DNA of 64,000 nucleotides from Capitulum mitella. Lineage: Eukaryota; Arthropoda; Thecostraca; Pollicipedomorpha; Pollicipedidae. This document shows positions 37,473 through 49,697 of the stretch, piece after piece. Position 1 is the stretch's first letter. Every line of letters starts with the position of its first letter. Made by a program: the position numbers and the translations under genes. The notes beneath the pieces are model-generated. The model did not search any database and was not told the origin of the DNA. It worked only from the letters and a program-made list of their open reading frames with translations. The stretch lies in the NCBI GenBank assembly GCA_030062745.1, contig CP099839.1:29449451-29513450 (forward strand), given 5' to 3'.

Positions 37473-38744
37473 CAGCAGGCAGTGAGCAGTGGACAGAGAC
37501 TGGATCACACACTTCAGGAACTTTCTAAGGACACATAAAGACCATTTCCTGACAACCATCTGCTCACAAGAAAAGAGATACATTTTTGGTAGACAGCACC
37601 TAGATGGGCCACAGAAAGACATGTCATAAGCTATCTGGTTTACCAATTTAACACCAAACTGAAAAAGACGACATGCAAAAAACAATCACAAGACACAAGC
37701 AATGAGCAATCTACATTATTTCCACACAAAAAGAACATGATGAGACAATGGCTACCTGAGGCCAAGCTTACCAGCAAAATTACATCATAGTTAAGTATTG
37801 TAATTGCTACCAACTGCCATCCAATGGTGAGCAGAAGCAGACTCAACAGACATTACAGAAGATAACAACAGAGATGCAAATGGGGAGGCAATGCCAAAAG
37901 TACAGTTAATTTACTCATATAATGCTCACAGCATGAATTTGGCATGATTTTGGCATGACATGCACATTAGGCAACAGAAGTTTTGGATCTCTAAGTGCCA
38001 GGGCTGATGAGCTTGGGAGGTCTGCATTACTACTACTGTGGTATATCTCCAGTAGTTATGGATTTCAACTTCTGGCATGTACCAGTCACTGGAAAGAAAT
38101 AGTCAAATCCTATGCTAACTCCCCAGCAATTTTTGGAAATCTCAAGCCATGCTACCATGATTTTGTCTTTGAAGTAAACTGCACCAACCTACAGCACTGT
38201 CATACATGGTTTACTGACAAATCTTCCAGAACAAAATTCTAATGTGAGGCACCAAATATCAGACAACACTGCATTGCTGTGTGGACATTCCTGAACATTT
38301 ATGGATTTTTCTACAATTAATATTTTGGGAGCAAAAATGCATGATGCTACAAAAACTGACAATTTAGACAATATGAGAAATGTCAAAAATGCATCTCTGA
38401 CTGATAATGAATACATGACATCCTTGCAATGTTTGCTAAAACACTACATGTATTTGTCAAGAATGCAGCAGTGCATCTCACAACACAGTGTATTTGACAC
38501 TAATGCACTTGTATCCTGAAAGTATTTTTGGAAGATCATGGAGTCATTACATACGAACGAGGTGGGTGGGGCAGTCATATAACACATTTCCCAGAAATTT
38601 TAGCATCAGCTCTCTAACGCTATGCCAGAAAGACCCGCATCTACTAGTGCTTCCCTCCCCAAACACACACATTACACATTTTACTGTATTCTTGCCTCTG
38701 TTGCAGGCGTCCTCTCGACAACGTATTCAACATCACTAACCCAA

Positions 38745-39365
38745 CGACCAAACACACCCCCTCACGATTTGTGCCGTACGGGTCGTACGCAGAAACCCTT
38801 AGCCAACACCGCACTATTTATTATCACCTTGCGCGTATTCAATACTGCGTTCTTGTAGTGAGACTGACGCTCCACCGGCAACTCCGTCGCGGCAATACGC
38901 GTGTTTCCCCGGCTTATCATGAAATAACGTTTCATGACGTAATAAAAGTTCCTTCTAGGTTTCATCTAGGTTTAAATCTGTCACTCAATAAAATTGGACA
39001 AAAGTGCTTAGTATACGCATATCATGTCTACAGCTCAAAATCAAATTAAAGAAAGACCTGTGTCATTTTGGGTTCTCATAGAAACAGGAGTTGACTTTGG
39101 TGATGAACTCAAATCAGTGCCATTGTATTTTCGTACATAGATGTATCTTAAAACGATTATAAGAAAGGTTAAGATTTACCAGCGTAGCTGTATTTCTTGT
39201 CATTTCAACGCCTTTTTCTGGAGTTTTGTTTAACGTCATTTGCAACCGGCTCTTGTAGTTTGCGTTATTTCTGTAATGCGTCGCTGCTCGCCGAAGGCCA
39301 TCACCTCTTCCGCGCCCGTGCGAGGCGGCTTTTGCAACAGGCGAAAGTCCGGGCGGTTGGAAGTG
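38745..39365. promoter_or_regulatory. two CpG islands, candidate bidirectional promoter
   Basis: By hand count, 38761-38940 has about 19 CpG and 39181-39360 about 17, against a handful per 600 bases in the surrounding domain. The location between two divergently transcribed housekeeping genes fits unmethylated promoter sequence for NUDT9 (leftward) and SMARCE1 (rightward). No core promoter motif was identified. Confidence 0.35.
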
Positions 39366-41219
39366 TTACATACATTTCTTGGAGAGTCTGGCCACCACTC
39401 TTTGGATATTTTCCTTAGCTTCAAGGTTTGTATTGGGCAAAGGATTTTTGTGACAGTACAGGTCAAAGCAGAACATAAATCATGAAGGATTCCCTGGTGT
39501 CTATATGATTTAGTTAGATAACGGTTTCTTGATATTTTACTGATATTTCTGGTATTTTACGATTTTCCGATAACATGGTATGTCAATCCCTGAAATAGTA
39601 AATAGAATACAGGTAGGTACCGGTTTGACGATAGGAAGGAGGCGCTTCCCGTGGTGCTGCACAACAGCCCAAAATTCTGCTGTTAAATGGTTAAAATTTG
39701 AGGCAAACAGTACAAGTGTGTGGTTTCAAAGCTTTGTGCAGCACAAAATTCTGGTAGTGCTTGTGTAATTAATATGTGAGGTTGTGCTTATGATATGAAG
39801 AGCAGGTGTGGGATGTAGTGCTTTTTGTCAATTTAATCCAAAAATTTTGCGTGATTTATATTTGTGGCTGGAGCCTGTACCTACCAAGTAGGGCTGAGAA
39901 AATGCCACACATAAGCCCAATGGGGACCATTTTTTGTGGCATGAAATGTTTCATGAAATGTGGTTGCATGATCATGACTAAACTGATGCCCTTTAGTTGT
40001 AGTTCAGTAGTTCAATTATAGTTCAACATAACTTCCAAAATATATGGTCTGTGGTTTAAACAGGCCCTAGCCAGGTCCCTAACTAATTGTCCAACCCTAG
40101 GTTATGGGTGCCAAACTAATGGCCCCTAACTTGTGGCCCTCTGGCCCATGGGCCCCTCTGTCATGCATGCATGTGGGCCACTGGCCCACAGGCCTCTGCC
40201 TGCTGCCCCCTGGCTACCCCCCCCCTCCCATGTGGATCTTTGTCCCTTCAGAGGTGATTTTGGCTCCCCAGTATTTCCTCACCATTTAAGTAGTGAAAAT
40301 TTGGTTTATTTAATAAATGATAACAAAAAAACAAATTGCTGTCGTTCAAGATAAGATGGGTTAAATCCATTGAACTCACATATGGGGGAGATTAGGTTGT
40401 CTAGCCCTTAGCTTGCCCCCCTCCCCAATGATTTGCATAACATGGCACCCCTTTTTGATCAGTTCTTGAGTTATACACAGAATCATATATTCTAGGGATT
40501 TGCCCTTGTCAGTGATGTCAGCAGTATCATGCCATCACTTGATTCTCCACTTAAGACACAAAAGGTACATTCCAAAAGTTTGCTGTGACTTGTGGCATCA
40601 TCAGTTCCAAGAATCCAAGGTACTGGGGATGGGAAATCAACTGCTGCTTGTGTCATGGGAATCCATGGATTGGTAGATATTTGGCCATACATTCTAGGAA
40701 TTTGCTGTGATCTATGATGTCATCAGTGTAAACAAATGGAGCGGCTGGATGAAGACTGCCATACTCTGTTTGAATAACTGAAATCTACCAATTGGCTGTC
40801 AAGTTAGACATGGAACCATATGCTTTTGAACTTGTGACTGACTATAACTATGATTATGACTAATGAAAGCTACAAAGAACTGTGATTATGAAAAGCCCTG
40901 GCATCATCATGAAGTCTGATACTGAGTGCAGACTTGGGTTTGGCCAGCCCTATGAAGTCATCACAGTGGTCTTTATGGAAGAAAACTGCTTTTGTGCACA
41001 AGACTGTCACATTTATCCAGTCCAGCTGACTGTGCTTTGTTCTTTTGCTAGAAGTCCTACTCTGAAGTACCTTAGTATATGGTTGTTGGACATACCTCCC
41101 TCATTTTCACTGGACAAACCAGGGCTGTTACATCCCCCCCCCCCTTTGGACTGGAATTGTAAAAAAAAATCATGTGAGAATTGTCAAATTGACATATTAA
41201 TCTTGTACAATAGTGAAAT

Positions 41220-41334
41220 AAAGTAGCCAGGATCTGAGGAGAAATCAGCATTTGGGCTTTGGGGATAAGTAGGCCCCATGGATGAGGTTTGCCCCTCCCC
41301 CCAGCACATGGTCTGGATCTGCCATTGGATTCAC
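41220..41334. mobile_element. possible decayed hAT-like MITE
   Basis: The segment ends GTCTGGATCTGCCATTGG, which resembles a common hAT terminus with its CpGs mutated to TpG/CpA. It is preceded by a GCCCCTCCCCCC tract and begins AGTAGCCAGGATCTGA. No clear target duplication is seen. Confidence 0.25.
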
Positions 41335-42239
41335 TTAAGCAAGTAGGGTTGATGAAGGATTATCACCTCTGAATGTTGGAATGACACAACTTTGGAGAAT
41401 GAATTAAGATCGATTTTGTCCACATTGGTCCAGGCCTACCATTAATCTTCCAAGACTGCTCAACAAAAGGCATCATGTGCTATCTCAGCATTCATGCACC
41501 ACTTGACGTACTTTGTGGTCGCAGACATGGCGTGAGTTTGACAAAAAGTTGCAGTTGCCATTTCAGTGATGACAGCAACACTATGTGGAGGGCCATGTTT
41601 TGCATGGCTGGTTAGCCTAATGGGAATTGCAGTTGTTGATGTGTGTTTGTGTCATATTTTCTGTGTGGGGCTCTGTCTCATCCAGATCCCTAGTTGTCAG
41701 AATAACACCATTGTTGCCATTGGTGGTGGGGGTGGGGGTGACAGGTCTTTTACTGTAAGGAATGTCATACCAACTCAGATACCAGCCATGTTGGTAAATG
41801 TAAATCAGCATTACCCTATATTGGTCATTTTCTAGCTGACCTGCAAGCCGGACAATGAGTGCCTAGGTGAGTAAAACCTTCTTACTGAGGCAGGCTAACC
41901 AGTAACCATTGCGTTGCATAGTGTGCTGTTGATCAAATTAACACTTATGGTCATGATTGCTTGGGGAAAGAGACTGCAGCAGCAGGCCGGGGGCTCTGAT
42001 TTTTTGTTCATTTTTTGATGATATCATTTCATCATATCATCATTTTTTGTTCAGTTTAGTGACCCCAGGAGTGGGTCTGATATCTTGCTTATGCCAGTGT
42101 TGGTTCAGTTGGGCCTTCAAAATGCAAGGGACCAGGTGACCACAGTTTCAGGTAGGCTGTTCAGCAAGTTTACAGCTCAATCTGTAAATCACACCAATGT
42201 CCTTGGGTTTTTTGTAGTTCCTGGCTGTGTCCTGTTGCG

Positions 42240-43330
42240 CTGCTGTTAGAGTCTCAGTCAGAGTCAGTCACAGAGTCTCCAGGCCTCCGGATCCATCTGC
42301 AGTGGCCTTGCATGAGCTTTTTGTTGAACAGAGCAAAAGACCTTGGTGTTGTCTGCAAACAGTTTCAGGGAAGACGCATCTGGGTGTTTATTTGCAAAGG
42401 TATATTGGGAATTGTATCGATACCAGTGCACTTTTCTGCGAGACTTTGCCGAGGACTTTGGTCCTCCCAGATTGCACCCCATGAACTACCATCAAGCTTG
42501 AGGTTTTACTTTTGCATCCTGATGTTGATGAGAACAAGATGCAAAAATGAGAGCAGAACCAGAGTGACATGTACTTTTCGTACAGAGACCGAAACTGACA
42601 ACATGATGACAGGGAGCATGTTCAGATTTATCTGTATAATAACAGTCAGAACTAAAGCTTCAGAAACATCACAATGATGTTCAGGAGCATACAGTATATT
42701 TATACTCTTGATATACGATAAACCAGAAAAATTATTAATGAGCACTGTTGTAGTGGGGGAGTTTGATGAACAGAGAATGAGAATGAGAACAAAGCCAGGA
42801 CTTTTTTTGACTTGAGAACAAAATAACTGATTTCACCCAGTAAAAAAAAAAACAAATGATTGAGGACAAAAAACACATGGTCTAAAAAATCCAAGAAGCA
42901 TCCAAAATTCTGACCATGATGGCTACCCTGCAACGTTCACCTCTGGGGAATGCCCGAATCCACAAGAGAAACCGCCCGTCCACCCTCTAGGTTTGCAGCT
43001 TCCTCAGAAGACGGTCCCCAGGTGCTATGCTAATATTTTCCCTAAAGTCCAGGTAAACCGACTCGGCAGGTATTCCTTGGTCCAGCAACGTTGTCCACTC
43101 CTCCGTTATGCTTATCAACCTAGTTGAACAAGAGTGCCCAGGAACAAATCCTAGTTGATGGTCACTGAAAAGGCCTTTTGTCCAGCTGTTTACTCCATCA
43201 CCTTGCATCATAGGCTTTTGATATTGACGGACCCATAGTCCCTGGGGCCGTGTTTGTTTCCCTCCTTAGAGACGGCTGATGTATTGACAGTCCTCCAGTC
43301 AAGTGACAGACACTAGGGTTCGGAGAATTG
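42240..43330 (-). pseudogene. decayed non-LTR retrotransposon (CR1/Jockey-like) reverse transcriptase
   Basis: Minus-strand frames at 42910-43330 resemble consecutive reverse-transcriptase motifs: a decayed KKGxxxxPxNYRPVSL-like block, then HQLGFVPGHSC, SITEEWTTLLDQG, ESVYLDFR and a LLRKL...VDGRFLLWI block. A second segment at 42264-42390 has SSLKLFADNTKVF, a mutated form of the catalytic F/YADD motif. Frames are broken and stops intervene. The roughly 400 bases between the two segments should encode the PQGSVLGPLLF block, but it is not recognisable there. The element is inactive. Confidence 0.7.
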
Positions 43331-43541
43331 AGACACATATTTTTTTAGGGGCATATTTCTTGTCTCCCTCACTCCTTTTTTCTCGGATGATGACAATGCT
43401 GTTCTTGACTGATCTCATTAATTGCCCCAACCCACTGCATATCAGTCCCATCACTACATGATATGTCGTGTAAAACAGTGAGTGTTGTGTTTTGCCTATG
43501 TCCATGAAAGCGTCGCCCTGTTATTTTGCAGGTGCTGCAGC

Positions 43542-46500
43542 ATGTCCTTGCCAACGAGTTATCGTCACAACGCGATGTCTGCTCCAGTGCAAACACCTCC
43601 ACCACGTAAGCAGCACTGCAGACCACTGGGCAAATGGATTAATGCTTTCACTCCCAGCCGGCTATAAATTCGTGCATAATGCTGCAAACAGTTTTGTTCA
43701 TTATTGGTGCTTCCCTCAGATTCTTGTGGGGGAATGTCATTTCGAGATTTTCGAGAAGGAATGTCAACAGTTGCCCCTGAGTTGTCATGGAAGTTGTTAA
43801 GGCAGTATTTCTTTTGAGATAGTAAACTTTCAGTTGACTTCACACGAACGAGCGCAGACTTCCATTTTCAATGGCATCAGGCTTGTTCAGATGGTATTGT
43901 GTAATAAATATTATTTTACCTTGTTTGTTCTCTTTGTTGACATTTCAGATTTAACTATTTTGCCGCAAGTTTATGCTTCATAGTCCCCTTTCGCCCTAGG
44001 TTATAAAGAAAGCCTCACAGCATCTGCTTAATTATTTCAAAGAGTTTGTTGTTTTGAAATGTTTCCTTTGAATTATACTGCCTGTCATGGTAACATGGAA
44101 ACCAGCTTGATTCGCTTCGTATCATGTGCATGCGTTGTAGAAAATGTATCAGTGTCCTTCTGCTGCTTGCAAACTGCCTATACACGGACACATCCTGCTT
44201 CGGCCATGTGCTTGTGCTTATGGCGGATCCTAGTAACACGGCTTTATTTTGTTTAGATCATTACATGCAGTATGGTGGCATGCCAAACAATATCCTGAAA
44301 GGTAAGTGGCGGATCGGTTAATCGGCTTTATGTGCAGACTGTTCAGGGAGAGCAGGGGCGCAATTCATGGCTGTCCCTGCTGTCGTGTTGATGTCAGAAT
44401 ATTTACTTTGTGTTGGAATTATTCCTTGTTGGCACGTTGCTCCCTTGCATGGTTGTTGTCTGCTTTTTTGCCTTCTTTGAGACAAGATGTTCCACATGTC
44501 ATTGCTTCTGGTTTAATGTAGTCACTCTCTTCTGTTTTCTTTTGTCGAGACTCGAAAGTGGTGGAGAAGCTCAGGGCTTTATCGCTGTCTTCGTCACTTG
44601 CGCTTTGGTATTTCAGAACGTTTGCGAGCGTCTGGAGGACTGAATTCGGTGAGTTTTGCTGGATTTTTTTTTTTGTTACTGCATATGAAAGACTGTATTA
44701 TTTGTAGTTTTGGGTAATCATGTAGATCAGCTGGTAGCGTTGGGCGTGACTTACTTCAGTGGCCAGTCGAGAGGCTCGAACTAGCCTGGTTTTGAGTGTG
44801 CTTTGATTCTGATGTGGGTGAGCAGTGTAATCTAGGGGACTTTCCATGCAATGTCAAGATGACATCACACTTTGAACAGCGTACCACAGCAGACAGTTTC
44901 TCGTGCCATAATGTGAAACTGACTGGGTATTTTTTCGTCATTTCAGAAAGAATCGAACATCAGCCCCTTTACTCCAGCCACAAACAACCCAAATTTCAAC
45001 CCGCAAAGGGTTGGAAGTAAACCAGTGGTAGGTGCTCCATGGCCTTCATTCGAAAGCCCTTGTCTTCATTCTTTGTTAGATGGTTAGCTTTCTCGTCTTT
45101 ACGTACGACGATCTTATGGCCTAAAAATCTGGTTCAAGCAGACCTTTTTCGTACATGTCTGGTTTCTCCACGCAACTGAATTTTGCGGCCGCGCGCATGA
45201 TGGCACAGATTGTCATTCGTCGGTATGAAGTTTATGAGTATCTTTATGCGCAGTTACGTGTGCTTTGTAGATTCAAGCACAGCCGCCAAAGCCGCCCAAG
45301 GGTCCTGAGAAGCCTTTGATGCCATACATGAGATACAGCAAGAGTGTATGGGAAACAGTCAAGCAGCAGCATCAAGATCTGAAACTCTGGGAGATTGGGA
45401 AAATCATTGGTCAGTAGGCACGCAACTTGGGTTGCGTATGTTGCGGATCCGTCGTTGCCATTTCTGATATGTGGGATGGTCACCTCGAAGGGCTGGCATC
45501 CATTCTTGGTCGAACATCCATTCAGCCACATTATTTTTTTTATGCGGACATATTGTTTCACGCGTTTGTTGTATGTATGCTTGTGTGCTGAAGTCAGAAC
45601 CAAAAACATAAAACCCAGCAGTTGATGAGAGGTTCCAGGGCAACAACTAGGTTGAATCTTTCTTGAATCCCTCGTCATATGCACAGTGGTTGTACGGATA
45701 ATGTGTCATTAATAACTTAACAAAAGTGGCAGTTTTGGTGTGCGGAATGCGTGTTCAGCAGTTCTGATCGTTTCCAGGGTCCATGTGGCGGGATCTCCCA
45801 GAAAACGAGAAACAGGAGTTCGTCGACGAGTACGAGGCGGAGAAAATCGAGTACGAACGGGCTGTCAAGGAGTACCATGCGTCTGCCACGTACCAAGCCT
45901 ACCTGAGCGCCAAGAACAGAGGTGAGTCACTAAAACGGCGGCGTAGCTGGGAAGGTCACTGTGGCTCGTGTATCCTGATGATTACGACTATCACGTATTT
46001 GCTGGTCACTGGTGGGGTATCTTGTTGTGACATTACCGGCCGAGTCGGACTTTTTGTGATGTCTTGATCAAACGTCGAAAGTAGAGGAAGATGTGTTGTA
46101 AGGTGCAAACGCGAATGAATAATAAGAAGGTATCTGAGTTATTGCAGTGTGATTGGATGATTGACGTTGGCCTAATTCATACTTAAGTAGTTAGGGGGTC
46201 TGCCGTAACTGTCATAACTATTATAACTCATTCCCTGTTTAACTCATGAGCTGTTCTCACAGTGGCCCTGCTGAACATTGTCACGAGGTCTGTTGTCGAG
46301 CGCGTATTTTCCACTTTGCGTGCTCGGCGCCGATAATTGTGCATTTGTGGACAGCGGCCGAGGAGCAGCCGCCGCACGTGCACGAGGTGAAGCCGTCAGT
46401 GAACACGGTGATGAAGGGCCTGGACCGGCGCATCGACATCCAGCCAGCAGAGGACGAGGAGGGTAGGCAGCTGACCGGCTCTGTGGCCGACATGATGATG

Positions 46501-48588
46501 CACGAACCCTAATTACTCTGTATCGGTCGGCAATGCAGCTACTTTACGTGGTGTTTGTGGATCATTCCGTTTGGTGTGAGCTCATACATGGTGCACATTA
46601 TGTCATGTTCGGTATTTTCATATCCTATAGTTTTTTGTAACATGTATAGAGTGGGACTAATTGGCCCAGCGTCCGCCGATTTTTATTTTTGGGCGTCAGA
46701 AGTCACGACCATCTGTATACAGCTGCTTCTTTTAGTCGGACGTGCCTGTTTTCCTGTCATTGCAGACCAGGACGAGCAGTTCTCAGTGAAGCAGGTGGCG
46801 CACGCACGCTACGTGCGCAACCATCGGCTCATCAACGAGATCTTTTCGGACACAGTGGTGCCGGACGTGCGCACCGTGGTGACCACTCCGCGCATGCAGC
46901 TGCTGAAGCGCCAGGTGCACAGTCTCACCATGCACCAGGTGAGTTCCCGGGGGAGAATTTGAGTAGTCCTCGGAATGGCGAATAAACTTGCTGAAGCGTC
47001 ATTGTGTTCCCGATAGGCCGTCTCAGCTGAGGCATTCCTTAATGCTGACACGTTTCTGTCTGCGGTTTTGAGAAGCTAGAGGGCTTGTTTATGCTGTCAC
47101 ATCCTCTTCAACTTCTCAAGTGTATCTTTGTGTCCAGAAAAGGGAGCTGTCACGGCAGTCTTGTCGACTGACCCTGTTCACAGAAAAAGCTCGAGGGTGA
47201 ACTGCAACAGATCGAAGAGAAGTTCGAGGCTAAGAAGCAGAAGTTCGAGGAGTCCACAGAGGTCTTCAATGAAGAGCTGAAAACGGTACATGAATTACCT
47301 TTGACTCGTCACGTTGCGTGACCCCGTTTTTTTTTTACTGGTTTCATGTTTTATCACTGGGGGCGAGAAGTGCATAATTTTCTCTTACGTGCTATCTTTC
47401 CGTGTGGAATGACCTTCAGTGGATCTGCACTCACCGTCGAATGTTCGCATGAAGTTTTGAGCATCGCGTGTAATCACTGCATCAGTCTCAAACATGACAT
47501 TGCAAACTCGAACTGGCGTAACGTTTGTGATTGGCTCTGGATTGCGCAGCTTTGTGAAAAGAAGGTTGATGACGCCATGTTCAGCAACATGGTAAAGAAG
47601 CAGATGGAGGTCTTGCGACGGGAGAGGGAGGAACAGCTGAAGCCCGCTGAACCAGTCCAGGTATGGGACGCCCCGGAGCGACTTGTGGAACGATTTTGTC
47701 CGCATTCTGTTTCTTGCAGGCGATCTCTGCATAAAAGGCTCTTCGACCCTGTTAAATCTTTTCGTGCCATCGTGTTTGATCTATATGCGTTTAATGATGG
47801 ATTTGAACGGATCTATTTCCATGCCTCCACGGCGCCAAAAAAACGATGTTAAGTTTGCCAAAGCACGGACCGTAGAGGTGTAACTGGAACCGAACCAGGT
47901 GCACGTAAACTGCACGAAAGCACGACACGTCAGAGTGGACACAACCCCGCGTCCCACGCTGCTCAGTACCGGCTGTTATCCGTCACCACTGATCAGGCCG
48001 GCCGGACAGTCTCCGGCGCCAATGACCGGCAGCAACGTCGCGACGCCCGCCGACCCGAGCGCCGACGAGTCGGCCGCCCAGGGCAGCCCGATGGAGACCG
48101 AGCCGGCGGCGGCGCCGGCCGCACCGCCCGCCGAGCGTGGCCCCGAGCCGCCTGCTCAGGAGGTGGCGTCGGACGTCCAGTCAGAGGCCGCCGCTCCCGC
48201 GTCCTCGCCCATCGCGGCCGAGCAGACGCCGCCGCCGCTGCTGCCGCCACAGCAACCGCCGCAGCAGCCGCAGCAGCCACAACAGCAGCCGCAGCCGCAG
48301 CAGCAGCTGCAGCTGCAGCTGCAGCCGCAGCTGCAGCAACCGCAGCAGCTACAGCAGCCACATCTGCAGCAGCAAATGCAACAGATGCAGGAGGAGCAGC
48401 CGCAGCCGCAGCTGCAGCAGCACCAGCCTCAGCAGCAGCAGCAGCAGCAGCAGCAGCCGCAGCCACAACAGCAGCGGATGCAGCAGGACCTGCCGCAGGT
48501 GCCGCCGGCCGAGGTTGCGCCGCCCGCGACAGCGGCCATGCCCACCGCGCCGGAGGCGCCGGTGGCACCGCCGCAGCCGCAGGTGTGA
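43542..48588 (+). CDS. SMARCE1: SMARCE1/BAF57 homologue, HMG-box SWI/SNF subunit (11 exons)
   Basis: This is a nuclear subunit of SWI/SNF (BAF) chromatin remodelling complexes that contacts DNA through its HMG box. Coding exons: 43542-43605, 44257-44301, 44617-44648, 44947-45027, 45271-45409, 45778-45921, 46355-46462, 46766-46938, 47184-47285, 47550-47660, 48010-48588. They total 1578 bases (525 residues), all in phase. Order: a short N-terminus starting [29 protein letters not shown] leading into the HMG box (about residues 84-155), a linker containing IQPAEDE, a conserved block ([26 protein letters not shown]) leading into a coiled coil (about 235-330), and a Pro/Gln-rich tail. The small exons 2-4 rest on splice signals and phase. 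The acceptor of the last exon (CGGACAG) is the least certain. Confidence 0.92.
45271..45921 (+). CDS. SMARCE1: SMARCE1 exons 5-6: HMG box
   Basis: Exon 5 (45271-45409) encodes the lead-in [18 protein letters not shown] and helix 1 through [11 protein letters not shown]. Exon 6 (45778-45921) continues with [14 protein letters not shown] and [16 protein letters not shown]. Conserved aromatic and basic HMG positions (Tyr, Trp in MWRDL, KLWE) are present. The intron splits the box at a Gly codon, with donor GTCAGT and acceptor TTTCCAG. Confidence 0.95.
48010..48588 (+). CDS. SMARCE1: SMARCE1 last exon: Pro/Gln-rich tail
   Basis: The exon encodes residues about 334-525. It starts [13 protein letters not shown], includes PMETEPA, which resembles the PMETEE of the mammalian tail, and then runs into about 100 residues dominated by Gln and Pro from CAG/CCG repeats (about 48250-48500). 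It ends PQPQV at TGA 48586-48588. The acceptor at 48008-48009 was chosen for phase; its pyrimidine tract is weak. Confidence 0.75.
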   Translation, partial: SPAPMTGSNVATPADPSADESAAQGSPMETEPAAAPAAPPAERGPEPPAQEVASDVQSEAAAPASSPIAAEQTPPPLLPPQQPPQQPQQPQQQPQPQQQLQLQLQPQLQQPQQLQQPHLQQQMQQMQEEQPQPQLQQHQPQQQQQQQQQPQPQQQRMQQDLPQVPPAEVAPPATAAMPTAPEAPVAPPQPQV

Positions 48589-49697
48589 GCTGCCGGGCGG
48601 CGCCAGTCAGGGGACGTGCGTGATGCCGAGAGGTCTGATGGACGCGGGGTCTGTGTGCACTGTGCAGGCTGAAGGAAGTAGACAGCTCACGCGAACTGTC
48701 GTCATGGCGAGGGTTCTGGCATCGATGCCACCCACCATAGCGTGGCGCACCACTTCCTTGTACATGCCGCTAAAAAAAAACTGTTAGCTATTTGCGCGCA
48801 CACAGCCGACATCCATTCTTTGCGCTGCGCCTGCGATTCAGGAGACGGCCCCTAGGTGTCAGGGGTGTTATCGACCTCGTAACCTGCTTGAATGCGGGGA
48901 ACGGCGCCAAGCAGCTCACTTCTGTACTGATAACCATCGGTTGGTGGGAATGGAGTGGTACGGTAAGGGCTGCCTTGCGTTCAGTGCGACTCCTGCCGCT
49001 CACCCACGCCGTGCCGCATTAGGTAGACTTGGTAACGGAATTGAATGAGGTGCGAAGTGCTCGTCAGTGCGTTTTCGTCAGTTGTATTGTCATCCCCAGC
49101 TGGCAGGACGCCTAAGGCGCCTCTGTGATTTTCGGCGTACGTTTCCAGCTGGTAGGGTTCCAAGATCTCTTACCTTGAAATCGGCAAGCCATTTTCTGCT
49201 ATGCCGTTAGCAGGGTTAGTCTCCGCGGCCTACAAAATTCATTGACCATCCGAGATGGGATTTATGCGCATGGCTTCCTAGCCGTGCTCTGTCCCCATAT
49301 GTTCCACTGTCATCGTTACTTCTGTGATTCATCTTCATACCACGATGCCGCCTTTTATTAGTGTACTGAATACAGCGGAACTTTCGGTGTCACTACCGTG
49401 TTAGAGCGAAAAGCAGACGAACGAGGACTGGCAACCCCCGAGCAGGGGCAGTCCAGAGCGGCCGACACTCGTAGTGGCGGGTTCGGTTCCCTCCGCGCCA
49501 GTCAGACGGCGCGGCTCTGTGCAGCGGTGCGCCGGGCGGGGCCGAGCCGAGCCGTCCGACCCCGCCCGGCGACGGAGGGGCGCGGCCGGCGTCACCGGGG
49601 AACGCCGCGGGGGTAGGCGGGTCACGCGCCGCGTCAGCGCCACCCGGCCGACCTCAGTGCTCCATCGTCTGCCGGGCAATCACGTGCAGAGTCAGGC
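48589..49697. other. SMARCE1 3' flank
   Basis: No gene is recognised. A GC-rich patch lies at about 49430-49690, immediately before the 72-bp minisatellite. An isolated CAGGGGTGTTATCGAC at about 48860 resembles a hAT terminus but has no partner. Confidence 0.4.

Larger units (their letters stand above)
37473..43541. other. interval between divergent NUDT9 and SMARCE1; CpG-poor
   Basis: The promoters and untranslated first exons of both genes should lie here. Most of it is AT-rich and strikingly poor in CpG; 41161-41760 has about 4 by hand count. Two short CpG-rich islands stand out, at 38745-38960 and 39180-39365. A decayed LINE reverse transcriptase occupies 42240-43330 on the minus strand. 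No other coding exon is recognised. Confidence 0.5.

Noticed and set aside
36510..37538. 342-residue + strand frame opposite NUDT9
   Set aside because: It is antisense of the NUDT9 exon, whose minus-strand protein is clearly conserved.
44690..44790. tRNA-like stretch in SMARCE1 intron 3
   Set aside because: It has GATCAGCTGGTAGCG and GGCTCGAAC-like words but no plausible acceptor or T stems.
47993..48568. Ala-rich minus-strand frame opposite the SMARCE1 tail
   Set aside because: It is the antisense reading of CAG/CCG repeats; the + frame continues the SMARCE1 protein in phase.
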